A stretch of 64,000 nucleotides of DNA. Origin: Hansfordia pulvinata. Its lineage: Eukaryota > Ascomycota > Sordariomycetes > Xylariales. The translations under genes and the position numbers were made by a program. Under the pieces are notes generated by a model. It was not told where the DNA came from, did no database searches, and saw only the letters and a program-made list of their open reading frames with translations. This document shows positions 49,769 to 60,376 of this stretch, piece after piece. The stretch is taken from contig BJKQ01000004.1 in the NCBI GenBank assembly GCA_006538405.1, forward strand, positions 62,001 to 126,000. The letters run 5' to 3'. Each line of letters begins with the position of its first letter. Position 1 is the first letter of the stretch.

Positions 49769-51030
49769 CTAGCCAGCAGGGGCGGGGGTGCCGGTGGCGC
49801 TGCTGGCCGTATCCTCGCGGCCGGAACCGCCGCCGTTGAGCTGGCGAGCGGCGGCGGTCTTCTTTTTCTTGGTCTTGCGGCGGGGCACGACGGCAGGCTT
49901 GGCCCCGTAGCGGCCCATGGAGAGGCGGGAGCCGCAGGTCAGACACTCGGGCAGCTGGCCGTCGCGCTGGCTCTCGGGCTGCGAGGACTCTGCCCCGGCA
50001 GCGGCCGTGAGGGAGGATACCTCGCAGAAGATGCTCAAGCAAATGCTGCAGACCAGGGCGGTGTCGACGACGCGGCGGTGGCAGAAGCAAGCGGCGCGGA
50101 AGTCAACGACGTCCTGGGTCGGGGCGACGAGGGAGGCGCGGGCGTCGGCGTCGGGCAGAAAACCCAGCATGAGGGTGGTGAGGATGCCGCCCGGGTTGGA
50201 GGCGGCGGAGAGGAACGTGCCTCCGGTGATGTAGGCGGCCTGCTGCAGGAACGTGGGCGGAGAGCCGCGCAGCGAGAGGGTGTCGAGGGGGATGCGAGCG
50301 TGGGAGGCGGCAAAGACGGCGTTCATGGTGGCGATGTACTGTGAGGGGGCCGAGTCGGAGACGGACACGACCAAGATGCGCGAGTGTAGCGTCGGGGCGG
50401 GTTCGGTGGTGGCTGGGGCCGAGGAGCCCCTTGCGCGCCGGCACCGGCGCCTGCGCCGCCGGCGGCTCCGGTGCCACCGGCCGTCGCGTTGGGGTTGGCT
50501 GCATCGCCGGAGGACGAGGCCGGGGTCGCGTAGGCGAGGGAGGTCTTGTGGATATGGGACAGAGCTATGGTCAGGGCGCCGGAGATGAGTGTGGTGGGCT
50601 CGAGATCCTCGGGCGTGGTGTCGGCGATGAGTGCGGTCAGGGAGGAGAGGATGGATGCCTCGATCTGGGCGAACTGGGGGAATTTGTTGGCGGACGAGGG
50701 AACGCTGACGTCCTGGTGATCGGGGAGGGAGTCGTACGAAGTGCCGGGGGCGTCCTTTTTCGCCGGCGGAGGCGCGTGGTGCTTGCGCGGGTACAGCCAG
50801 ACGGCACGGTTTGTGTGCGCGGCAAGGACGGCGACCTGGTTGTCGTTGCCAAAGGCGAGGTGAGCGTTGATGAAGACGAGCAGATTGGCGATGGCGCGGG
50901 AGATGGGCAGGTCGTCGCGCAGGGCGGCCCAGGCGCGGGGGTTTGTGTCAATGATGACAGTCAGAAGGGACGGAGTCTGGCCGCGGAAGGCGGCATCGTC
51001 GTAGTGGTCCGAGGCATCGATGCGATTCAT
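49769..51030 (-). CDS. TFB4: TFIIH subunit Tfb4 (p34/GTF2H3), one apparent frameshift
   Basis: Tfb4 is a core subunit of TFIIH, acting in transcription initiation and nucleotide-excision repair and pairing with Ssl1/p44. The N-terminal half is a von Willebrand A-like fold: PSLLTVIIDTNPRAW, NLLVFINAHLAFGNDNQVAV, SGALTIALSHIHKTSLA. After an Ala/Gly-rich loop the expected SRILVVSVSDSAPSQYIATM, NAVFAASHARIPLDTL and AAYITGGTFL are one frame away, so one base is missing near 50425-50480 (a C4 run lies at 50427-50430). A C4 zinc site follows (FCHRRVVDTALVCSICLSIF, then CLTCGSR), and the protein ends in a Lys/Arg-rich tail. With the base restored the length is 420 aa. Start ATG is at 51030 (MNRIDASDHYDD). 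Confidence 0.9.
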
Positions 51031-52287
51031 GGCTGCGATTCGCGCGGGAGGAAAGAGGATGCGGTGGTGGTGAAGCAAGAAGCAACGATGCTGGTCATGT
51101 CAGATTGCCGTGTCATTCCCGTCGTTTTGCTCTCGTGTCGTTCATTCTGTGGGTGAGTAATCGGCGAGCGAAGGATGTGCTGGCGCGAGGCCGTGCCAAG
51201 GGCGACGGGAAGGGTGGTGATGGGATGGTGATGACGGTGGTCCGGTTGTGGGCATCCGGGGACCACCAGCTGGCTGCATGTGTGCATCTAGGCACCTAGG
51301 GTGCTAGGGTACCTACCGATTCGGTCCTGGGCGGCTGATTATAGGCCCTTTAGGTAGCAGTCATCAGTGCAGTCCAGGCCTATCGATAAGCTGCAACAGC
51401 GGCTGAGTCTTGTGGTGTAGGGAGCTCTCATAATGTTCTTGGTGGGTCGGCCAGCTCTCCACAGCAGCTTCGAGACAGTACTTCTGCTATACCGATTCGT
51501 CAGGCCCAGCGCCGCTGGTTGCGGGTTGCCCAGCTGCCCGGATCAAGTAGCTGCGAGTACTGCGGGGTGGCCGATCAACGAGACGGAAGTCGCGTCAACT
51601 TCCAGGTGATTACTTCCTTTGGCCAAGTCGAACGGGGGCATTGGGTCATAGAATCAACGATAACGGCGGCGACGTCTGCGATCCAGCTTCGCATGCCTCA
51701 TCCCGCTCCTCGAAACCCTTGGTGACATTACCTACCTCTCCCGGACTTGTGCTTCGGACTCTCGCCGCTCCATTGCATGTAAGTTGCCTGGTCACAAGAA
51801 AAGGTTGCCTTCTGCCTGCATACCTCTGCTGCACCTACATTCTGCCCAGTCTACCTATGCAACCAAGTCTTGAGAAACTTTGCGCGTGCCTGCCTTCTTG
51901 ACCACGTGAAGCACAAGTCATCTGTGGACTTGCATGTAGGTATCAACTTGCTTCTCGTCTCGTCTCTCCTCCCCGGCCGAGCTCCCCTCAACCTCGACGT
52001 GGTACATCTTTCCAGCCGGCCCTTCTCCCCGCACCCTCCCATCCACTCATCCCACCATCCATCTTCACCCGTCTACTACAAAAATAAAAAGCCCACCCTT
52101 CGCCTGTCATCTTCACGCCCTGCGGCTTGCCACCTTCGCTGACTCTGCCGAATCCTATGCGGCCTTGAAGGGGACAAACGCTTCTGTGCTGTGCGCGACA
52201 GCATTCTGCCTTCTTCTCATCCAGCCGGCACCCGGCCACGCAATCTAATATCGCTGCTATCATCCGTCGGCGACCAAACCCTAAACC
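51031..52287. promoter_or_regulatory. divergent promoter region, TFB4 / She4
   Basis: About 1.26 kb between divergent start codons. It includes CTAGG/GGTACC-type motifs at 51288-51318 and a CT-rich leader before the She4 start from about 51950. No gene supported. Confidence 0.45.
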
Positions 52288-54499
52288 ATGGATGAGTCGA
52301 ATACCCAGGTCACTGGAAACGCCGAGGAGATGGCCAAGCTGAGCCCTCTGGACCGCACTCAGCTGCTTCTCGCGCGCCTAATGGAGGGCGGCCAAGAGGA
52401 GCAGGAGACTTGCGACGCCCTCGACCAGCTGACCAAGCTACTCCAAGACCACGTTTCGGCCCAGCCTCCTAAGAAAGAGGGCCCCGCCCAGCCGCGGTCC
52501 ATCATCGACGTCCTCGACGAGGCCTGCGTGGATACCATCCTTGGATACCTCGACATGCGCCAGGACGAAAAGGTCCGCGCTCATGCCGCCCTGACTGCAT
52601 CGGCCTACCTCAAAGCCGCGGGCGACAAGGACAGCTCGGCCGCGCTGAAGCGCTTCTTCTTCGAACGCGTCCAAAAGGCCACCTACGATGACTACATTGT
52701 GGCCTTCTGCGTTGCTGCCGCCATCTTCCCCATTACACCTGGCACCATGTCCGAGATCTTCCTCACGGAAGGCTTCATCCCCAGCCTGGCTCCTCTCATG
52801 CGACGCACTTGGAAAAGCCGCAAGGTCGAGACGGCCTGCTTGGAGATGCTGAGTGCTGCGTCGATGACGCAGGAATGCCGCCCGGCCATCCGCAAGTACT
52901 GTACGGAATGGCTGAATGAGGTGGCATCTCAGAGGAAGCCAGACCCCTCCGCCCAGGACAGCGAGGGCTCCATCGCCTTGCGCAGGCACTCGGAGCATGT
53001 ACAGAACCTGGCGGCGGTCATCCTGTCCAAACTTCTTGTAGGCACCCTCAAGTTTCCGAGCTTCGCCGCGTATCCCCGCGACGTCACCTGGCACGACTAT
53101 TGAAGGCCGACGACCTGGTTCCGTAGAGCTGACCTGCAAAAAACCCCAGGCTGTACCATCCAAGCCGCAGCAGGATGGTGATACTGAACCACGCGTCAAA
53201 GAGGCCGATGCTACTTTGGAGGACTTGACCAAGAAGTTCACCACTATGATTTTGACTGACCCTGACTATAGCAAACATCACTCGATTGAGGGCTTGGCAT
53301 ACGCATCCATACAGCCTGCGATCAAAGAGGAGATTGCCAACAACAAGGAGCTGTTGACGCGACTGGTGAAAACGCTTGCCGAAGCTCCACCAAAGTCTCC
53401 CCTGACTTACGGCGCTCTGAGTATTTTCCAGAACTTGACGCGCTACCTGCCTACGCAGTCTGATGAGGAAAAGAGGATGCAGCAGCTCAAGGCATACGCG
53501 AGCGCCCAAGGGAAGCTCGCTGGCCCCGACCCCTTGAACGATAACGAACACGTCGAGGCACGGTGCCGGCGTGTGTTCGAAGCTGGAATCACACCGGTTT
53601 TGGTTTCGCACTGCCGCCACGGCTCCGTCGCCTCTCTCTCCATTACTATATCTGTCGTTTTCGCCCTTTCTTATACTCAGAGCATTCGCGGCCAGCTCGC
53701 ACAACAAGGAGCTGTGGCTCTTCTAATAGCTGCCTACGTGGCTTTACCAGCAGCCGAGACGCAAGCCAAACGCAACGCTGCCCAAGCACTCGCGCGCATT
53801 CTGATTAGCATCGACCCGTCCTTGGTATTCGGTGGCACGCGCGCCCGCCCCCTGGCTTCTGCGATTCCTCCCCTGGCGTCCATCGTCCCCCCGGACCCGG
53901 CCGCGGACACGCGGGATCTGCTGCCGACTTTTGAGGCGTTGATGGCTTTGACCAACCTCGCCTCAACCGACGATGACACCCGAGCAACGATTATCCGCGC
54001 TACATGGCCAGCTATCGAAGAACAGTTACTGTCCTCAAATCACATGGTTTCCAAAGCGGGCGTCGAGCTGATTTGCAACCTCGTGCAATGTGTCGAGGGC
54101 ATCGCTCTATACGCCGAGGACTCGCCCCAAGCGTTTAATAGGTTGCATGTTCTTCTGGCTCTGGCAGATGCCGAGGATGAGGGAACGAGGAGTGCTGCCG
54201 GAGGAGCACTGGCTTCGTTGACCGGATACGAGGAAGTAGTGCGGGCCATTCTGAAGCGCGAAAGAGGCGTGGAGGTGGTACTGGGCATGTGCCAAGAGGA
54301 GAGCGAGAGTCTCCGGCATCGCGGGGTCTTCACAGTGTACAACATGCTTTCGTGCGAAGGCGAGGCAGGAAAGCAGGCACGGACCAGCATACAGGCCAAA
54401 CGGGGGGTCGAAGTCCTAACCGAGTGTGCCAAGAAGAGCCGGACAGCCGAGGTGGTCGAGCTGACGGTGCAGGCACTCAAGATCGTGCTGGAGAAATGA
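52288..54499 (+). CDS. SHE4: UCS-domain myosin chaperone (She4/Rng3/UNC-45 type)
   Basis: UCS proteins fold and stabilise myosin motor domains and so support actin-based transport, endocytosis and cytokinesis. Exon 1 (52288-53037) starts MDESNTQVTGNAEEMAKL. An intron at 53038-53149 (112 nt, GTAGGC...CCCCAG, branch CTGAC) is followed by exon 2 (53150-54499). The product is 699 aa, made of helical repeats of armadillo type. Diagnostic stretches are VRAHAALTASAYLKAAG, SIEGLAYASIQPAIKEEI, YGALSIFQNLTRYLP, QQGAVALLIAAY, AKRNAAQALARILISIDPSL, EALMALTNLAS, GVELICNLVQC and RHRGVFTVYNML. There are no N-terminal TPR repeats, as in other fungal members. The donor GTAGGC is not canonical after position 3, but the downstream frame only connects this way. 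Confidence 0.9.
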
Positions 54500-54844
54500 G
54501 CCTGACTTGGCTGATATCGAGCCTCTATCTTGGAAGCAATACGACGAGTCTACCTACCTATTCGCAATCGTAGATGATCGCTGTCAGATACAGTGGACCG
54601 TGCTATTCAGCGATCGATCCAGGGATGAAGCGACTAAAGCGAGCCGGTTATCTCTCGTTGATTGATTACCATTCGTCTTTCTTATGTACATTTTCAACAC
54701 GGGCTTGCTTCTCCTTGGGAACAGTATGGTATGAGCGCCGTCGGGAGCTTTCCATGTGTCCACTTTTCACCGGCTGTTCCATTGCTCCAAGTCTTTTCTC
54801 CTTTCATCTAGAGGTTCTCACACGCAGGGTCAAGGAGCAAAGAT
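54500..54844. terminator. convergent 3' ends of She4 and TRM2
   Basis: 345 bp between the two converging stop codons. It must hold both 3' UTRs and poly(A) sites; no defined signal can be picked out. Confidence 0.4.
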
Positions 54845-56997
54845 TCAAGCCGTCGTCGCGTCGGCTTCTACTGCAGAGGTGGCGGTGGCGGCGGGCGCCG
54901 GCGCCTGCTCGCCCTCGGGGACGTCGACACGGTTCAAGACGGCGACGCCCTCGACGTGGCCGGTCTGGGGGAAGAAGTCGAAGCCGCGTAGGCTCTCCAT
55001 CTCGTATCGCACTCTTCTCCTCGTCGTCGTCGTCGTCGTCGCCGCGGTCGTCTCGGAAGCGGGCTCCGGGCCGCCCCCTCGACCTCGCCGCGGACGAGGG
55101 CGCCGACGTCGCGGGCCTGGGTGTGCACGTTGCAGCTGACGTAGACGACGCGGCGGGGGGCGAAGTCGAGCAGCTGGCGCAGGAAGGCGGCGTCGCAGCC
55201 CTTGCGGGGCGGGTCGAGGACGACGACGGTCTCGTCGGGGGCGAACTCGCCGCGGGCGCGGGCGCGGGCGAGCTCGGCGCCGCCCGAGAAGAGGTGGCGG
55301 GCGTCGGCGGCGACGAAGTCGGCCTGGTGCGGGGGCAGGCCGTTGGCGGCGGCGTTACGCTTGGCGCAGGCGATGGAGGCGTCGGCGATGTCGATGCCCA
55401 CGCTGCGGCGGAACAGGGAGGAGAGGGTTATCGTGAAGAGACCCGAGCCGGAGTAGGCGTCTATCAGGTACTTTATCGGGGGTTGCGTTTCCGACGACGA
55501 CGAGGGGCTGGGGGATGTGGTGGCGGTGGTGGTGGTGGTGGTAGCGGTGGCGGCAGCGGCAGCGGCAGCGGCAGCGGCAGCGGCAGCGGAGGGTTGTTGT
55601 GGGGGAGGCAGGACGAGCTGGCGGATGTATTCGGTGAAGACGGGGAGGATGGAGTTGTTGTTCTGGAAGAAGGAGCCGGCGGGGTTGTGGAAGACAAAGT
55701 CGTCAATGTACTCGGTCGACGTGCCCTTGTGGTCGGTGATGCAGGTCTTGCGGTCGATGTGGGAGTCGGTCTCGGTGGTGACGGCGTGCGGCAGCTCGCC
55801 GTCGGCGGCAGGGGCGGCGCCGGCCTGCTTGGGGGTGCGCTGGGTGCTCTCGCGCAGCAGCAGGGTGGCGCCCTTTGTGTACTTGCCGAACTCGCGGTCC
55901 ATGCGCTCGCGCTCGAGGCGGTTGCCCACGCGGACGGCGTCGGTGGCGATGGGGCAGTCCTCGATGTCGAGGGTGCCCGGCTTGCCCTTTCGCATGAAGC
56001 CGATGGGGGGCCGGTGGTCGAAGGGCTTTGGGTTGCGGCCGGACCAGCCCTTGGGGCCGTCAAAGTGCGGCGTCAGCTTGGTGCGGTAGCCGTACTGGAG
56101 GGGGCTGCCGATGGTGTCGCCGATCTGGGGCACGAGCTCCGGGGGCAGCTGGGAGAAGTTGCGGTAGGCCTTGGAGAGGACGTCGCGCTTGGCGCGCAGC
56201 TGGGCCGGGTAGGGCATCATCTGGAACTGGCAGCCGCCGCAGGAGGCAAAGTACTGGCAGGAGACGCCGGCGTCGTCGCGGTCGGGGCCCGGGGCGAGGA
56301 CGGAGAGGAAGTCGGCGGCGGTGTAGCCCTCGGTCATGTGGCGGTGGGCGCGGACGCGCAGCGAGTCGCCGGGGACGGCGAAGGGGACGACGTAGATCTG
56401 GCGGGAGCCCGGGCGCAGGGCCAGGCCGTCGGCGGTGGAGGAGAGGGCGACGACCTCGACGTCGACCTCGGAGCCGGCCTCGGGCAGGTCGACGCCGGGC
56501 GGGGCGGCGTCGGCGAAGCGGCCGTCGAGGAAGGCCGGCTCCGAGGCGAGGCGGTCGCGGAGGGCGGCGAGGTCGAAGGCCAGGACGTCCTGGTGGGTGC
56601 CCGACTGCATGTCGCGCTCGCGCTTGGTCTTCTTGCTGGCCTTGTTGGCCTTGCTGGGCTTGCCGGCCCAGCCGCCCTTCTTGTTGGCTCGGCCATTGGC
56701 GGCGGGCCCGCGGCCATTGCCTGTGCCAGCGCCAGTGCCATTGCCATCATGAGGGGACCGCGGGCGCTTGGGGTTGGGCGGGGCTGGCTGGTGGTCGGCC
56801 ATGGTGGCGGCGAATCCGTCCCGGAATGTGGCTGGGCGGGGGATGTTGGGAGTATGAGGGCGGGCAGGGTTACTCGTGTCCTGGAGAGAGAAACGAGGGG
56901 AAGAGTAGAAGCGTCGCAGGGCGGTGCACAGCGACGGGGAGGCGAGGCGGGAGCTGCGCGTCACGAGTCGCAGCGGGACTGCAGGCCAGGGCGGCAT
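54845..56997 (-). CDS. TRM2: tRNA (uracil-5-)-methyltransferase Trm2, one apparent frameshift
   Basis: Trm2 makes ribothymidine at position 54 of tRNA using S-adenosylmethionine. A TRAM-like domain lies near residues 165-230 (IYVVPFAVPGDSLRVRAHRH). A CQYFASCGGCQFQMM cluster is followed by LQYGYRTKLTPHFD, FVFHNPAGSFFQNNNSILP, LIDAYSGSGLFTITLSSLF, VVVLDPPRKGCDAAFLRQLL and VVYVSCNVHTQARD, which give the cofactor loop, the proline motif and the nucleophilic Cys of the class. A poly-Ala/poly-Thr insertion interrupts the methyltransferase domain. The frame is then lost: the conserved end YEMESLRGFDFFPQTGHVEG is one frame away, and one G added to the run at about 55074-55078 joins them (717 aa). Two in-frame ATGs, at 56997 and 56802, may give mitochondrial and nuclear/cytosolic forms. 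Confidence 0.9.
55515..55595. repeat. low-complexity GGT and GGCAGC repeats inside TRM2
   Basis: Coding repeats that give poly-Thr and poly-Ala runs on the minus strand, within an insertion of the methyltransferase domain. Confidence 0.75.
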
Positions 56998-57910
56998 TGG
57001 CCGGGGGGATGATGCTATGTTTCCCAGGGAGCTGAGAGTCTCATGCCGGTGAGCTGTCGCTACGGAGAGTCTGTGAATAGATTCAACCGCCCTCTGCGCC
57101 TCGCGTGCCGACTCGGTGCGGCAGACTGACTGGAGCGGATCGGAGAAGCCGTGATGGTATTGTGATGCAATGCGATGCGATGCAGTGCGATGCGCCGCGA
57201 TGCAACGGACCCACTGGGATTGATGGAAATTTCTCTCTGCCAACCAGACGCCGGCCTTTGCCAATCGGCCAATCTGGGCTACCGTACCTAAGGTGCAGGT
57301 GTAGGTAGGTACCACCTGAGGTGGTTTTGGCCAGGGCTTCGGGTACGAGGCTAACCAGGCGTAGCTAGTGCGGGGACCACGCAGCTTTCATGGGACCTCG
57401 TACTATCTATCCGTACCTAACCTAGGTACTTAAGGTACAGACCCTTCTACTCGTTCATCAGCGGGGTCCTGCAACCTTGCTGTTGACGACCTCACAGGAC
57501 GTTGACGATGGGCATACATGTGAGAGGTATTCCATTCTACATCCGGGTGCTATTGCATCAGGTGCCAACCTGATCAGATCAGATATGTGCCTGTATCGAA
57601 CAGCCCCAGGCACTTCCACCAGGTGCCTTACGTGCCTATAGGTACATATCGATACAAGCGCCGTTCGACACGCTCCAGCCTGCACAGCTTCCCACACCGG
57701 ACGAGAGCACTCGGGCGTCTTGGGTATTCAAGGTCCCATGGGATTCAGAGAGGTACCTGGTAAATACAGAGGTTTTTCAATGTGTTTTATTCGGTTCAAG
57801 TCTTGACAGTTCCAAGAGATGTGGAATGCGAAATGAAATACGGTCGGGTATCGGATATTCTCAGATGCTGATCGGCGCCTCACCACCCACGTCGACGTCG
57901 ACGCTGAGCA
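56998..57910. other. TRM2 upstream region
   Basis: About 0.9 kb without a gene. It holds a GATGC-type tandem array at 57163-57204 and a cluster of CCTAAGGT, TAGGTAGGTACC and CCTAGGTACTTAAGGTA motifs at 57286-57438. Confidence 0.5.
57163..57204. repeat. imperfect GATGC tandem array
   Basis: Repeated (A/C)GATGC units of about 5-10 bp upstream of TRM2. Confidence 0.6.
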
Positions 57911-58286
57911 TCAGCAACCTCCGCCTCCTCCGCCTCCGCCTCCGCCCAGCGCCCCGAGCGCGCCCATGCTCGCCGCATAGCCGGCCGCGTTGCGCCTCGA
58001 CGAGTCCCGTGGCGCCCCCACCGTCAGGAACCTCTTGCGGTGCTGCTGCTGCATGTACTTGGGCGTCATGTAGTAGTCGTAGTTGTACCTGCCCAGCTGC
58101 TGCTGCTTCTGCTGCTTCTGCTTCCTCGCGCGCCGGCGAGCCTGCGTCCGTGTCAGTAACAGGTGCGTTGACGTGTGCTGCTGTTGGCTGCCTGCCTGGA
58201 GCCCCGGTGCTCGGAATCTCATCATCATCATCTCGGGTCCCAGGGTACGACCGCGGGTTCCCACTTACACGTAGCCCGAAGCACAT
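57911..58286 (-). CDS. small Gln/Tyr- and Gly-rich protein with an 18-nt first exon
   Basis: Exon 1 (58286-58269) is only 18 nt and encodes MCFGLR. An intron at 58268-58142 (127 nt, GTAAGT...CGCAG, branch CTGAC) leads to exon 2 (58141-57911), which begins ARRRARKQKQQKQQQLG. RYNYDYYMTPKYMQQQHRKR, FLTVGAPRDSSRRNAAGYAA and a final poly-Gly run ending in Cys follow. The product is 82 aa, basic, with no signal peptide or membrane segment. Small fungal proteins beginning MCFG exist to my memory, but their function is not known to me. The splice signals are very good and composition changes sharply at the junction, which supports a real gene; transcript evidence would settle it. Confidence 0.55.
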
Positions 58287-58741
58287 GGTTGCTGTAATTC
58301 CGCGTTCGTCCAAGACGGACGGCGCTGTAGAGTGGGTGCTTCTTGGAAGATGGTTCCGATTTCCTAGGAAACCATTGCCAAGAGGAAGAGAGAGACGGCG
58401 ATTGGGAGCAGGCAGAATATATGTAGATAGGTAGGTAGTTATGGTTCGTGCTGCTGCTTGGTGATCCTGTTGCTATTTGTTGTTGTTGGTGCTTGCTTTG
58501 CTTTGCTTGCTTGCTTACTTTAGGCAGAACACCATTCATCTTTGCGACGGGTCTGTATGCATTGCTTATATGCTGGCGGGCGCCCTGCGGCGACCTCCAG
58601 CCCTGGCCCGCGACCAAGACAGCAAGCGGCCCCTCGTTGCACGGATCTGGGGTGCCGAGCAGCCTCGGCGGCGGCGGCGGCGGCGGCAGCACTGCCCCGG
58701 ATGACGTGCCGGCGCTGAAGGGCCGCCTCTGCAATGGCAGC

Positions 58742-58782
58742 ACGTACGTACGTAGGTACATACGTAGGTAGGTAGGTATGTA
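58742..58782. repeat. ACGTACGTAGGTA simple repeat
   Basis: Short tetranucleotide-like repeat of GTAC and GTAG units. Confidence 0.65.
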
Positions 58783-59976
58783 GTCCGAGTAAGCCGGGCG
58801 AGGCGACAGGAGGCCAGCCCCAGGCTTTCCCTCCGTCTGCCTCACCTGACCGGCAGGTCTTGATTCGCGACAGGCAGCAACATAGTCCTCGTGTCGGCAA
58901 CGATCGGCGGGCAGTGAGCTGGCGGGCAGGTCTGTCGCAGCCCCCGAATCAACCCTGCACGCCCTGTTGGCTCTGGCCCACTTCACTCCAACCGACCGAC
59001 GCAACGAACGGAAGAAGCCAGCCACAGCCACACAGAGGTAGGCACTCGGGCGGGCGGGCAGCGCGGTGTTCTCGGTAGTCGGAGGGGGTGCCGGTTGCCG
59101 GGGCGGCCAGGGGTCTTCATCCTGTCATTCTGTGTTACCTAAGGTAGGTGGCTGGTATCTACCCAAGGCAATTCAGTAGCAGGAGAGTGGTGGCCTTACC
59201 TGGGAGGGTTACACGTACGGCTCAGCCCCAACGCGTCCGTCCCGGTTGAGCCCGTTAGATAACGTGATATCGTATGCCAGATATTCGTGGGCAGCCTTGG
59301 ACCAGGCAGAGCCTCGAGACTACGGAGTACTTCACCTTTTCACCTTGGATAGGTCAGGTGGAAAGGTCTAACTAGAGTTGGCCCGTGGAGTTGCGTGGAT
59401 CACGGGGAGAGACGGCGGGTGAGGTGGTGAGACCGGTTAACGCCGAGCGAGACACTACCCCATTGCCTTTTGCAACGTTGGTCAGGCGATGGGGGCCAGA
59501 TCGAAGGGTCTTATCAGGACCCTTGCTTGCCCTTTGCCGTGCCCCCTCCGCAGCGCTCTGGTCTGGCTTGATCGTAGGTAGGTAGTTTGGTTTGCTTGGT
59601 AAACCGTATCGGAGTGTCGGCTGTCTGGTATCTGCCACCTAATCTAATCTGCCAACCCCGTACTCCGTGGAGGCTTCGAGGTCTGGAGGCGCGTTGCTGA
59701 TTACCAATCGCGGGATCCATCTCGGAGGGTTCAAATACTCGTGCTGATAAAGGTATCAGGAGCACGCGCGGACACGATGGTGTAGACTCTGGTCTGATCT
59801 CCCATCTCATTTCCATCTTGGACAGCCAAACTCTGGATTCTCGTCTGCCCGCCAAGCTACCCGAGCTCCAAGAAGAACAAAGGCAAGGCAAGTAATGCAA
59901 GACACCTATCAAGCCAGTGAGTACGACTAACTTAACTCCCTCCAGTCATTCCCGCGGGATTCCCGTCCTGTCCAAG

Positions 59977-59992
59977 GTACGAGTACTCGTAC
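59977..59992. repeat. perfect 16-bp palindrome GTACGAGTACTCGTAC
   Basis: Second exact copy of the palindrome at 21479-21494. It is followed at once by GTACCTAAGGT, the other recurrent intergenic motif. Confidence 0.7.
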
Positions 59993-60376
59993 GTACCTAA
60001 GGTGCTCGTCCAGGTACATGTATCACCCGAACGCACAACACCATCCCTTCCCGACAATCGGAGCAGGTGCCGTGCCAGTGACGTCACCTCGGATCTGCCC
60101 GACGCCGTCCATTTGGAAATTGAACAGTCGTCCACCGTCTGTCTGGTCTTGAGCCCGCCCGACGCCAGCCGCCACTTGACTTGAGCACTGACGGGAGCAC
60201 CCAGAACATCAAACACCGCACCGCACCGCACCGCCCATTAGAGTCACGGGTGCAGCCATTGCGGCGTTTCGGCGTCTTATTAGTGGAGGCTCCCTTCCTC
60301 ATCCATCTGCCTCCCGTCTCGATTGTCAACGCCTCCAGCACTGCGGCCGACCCTCACGTCGCCCTGCACCAGCACC

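Noticed and set aside
54574..57012. 812-residue open frame on the plus strand
   Set aside because: Antisense shadow of TRM2, with Gly/Arg/Val-rich low complexity and no motifs.
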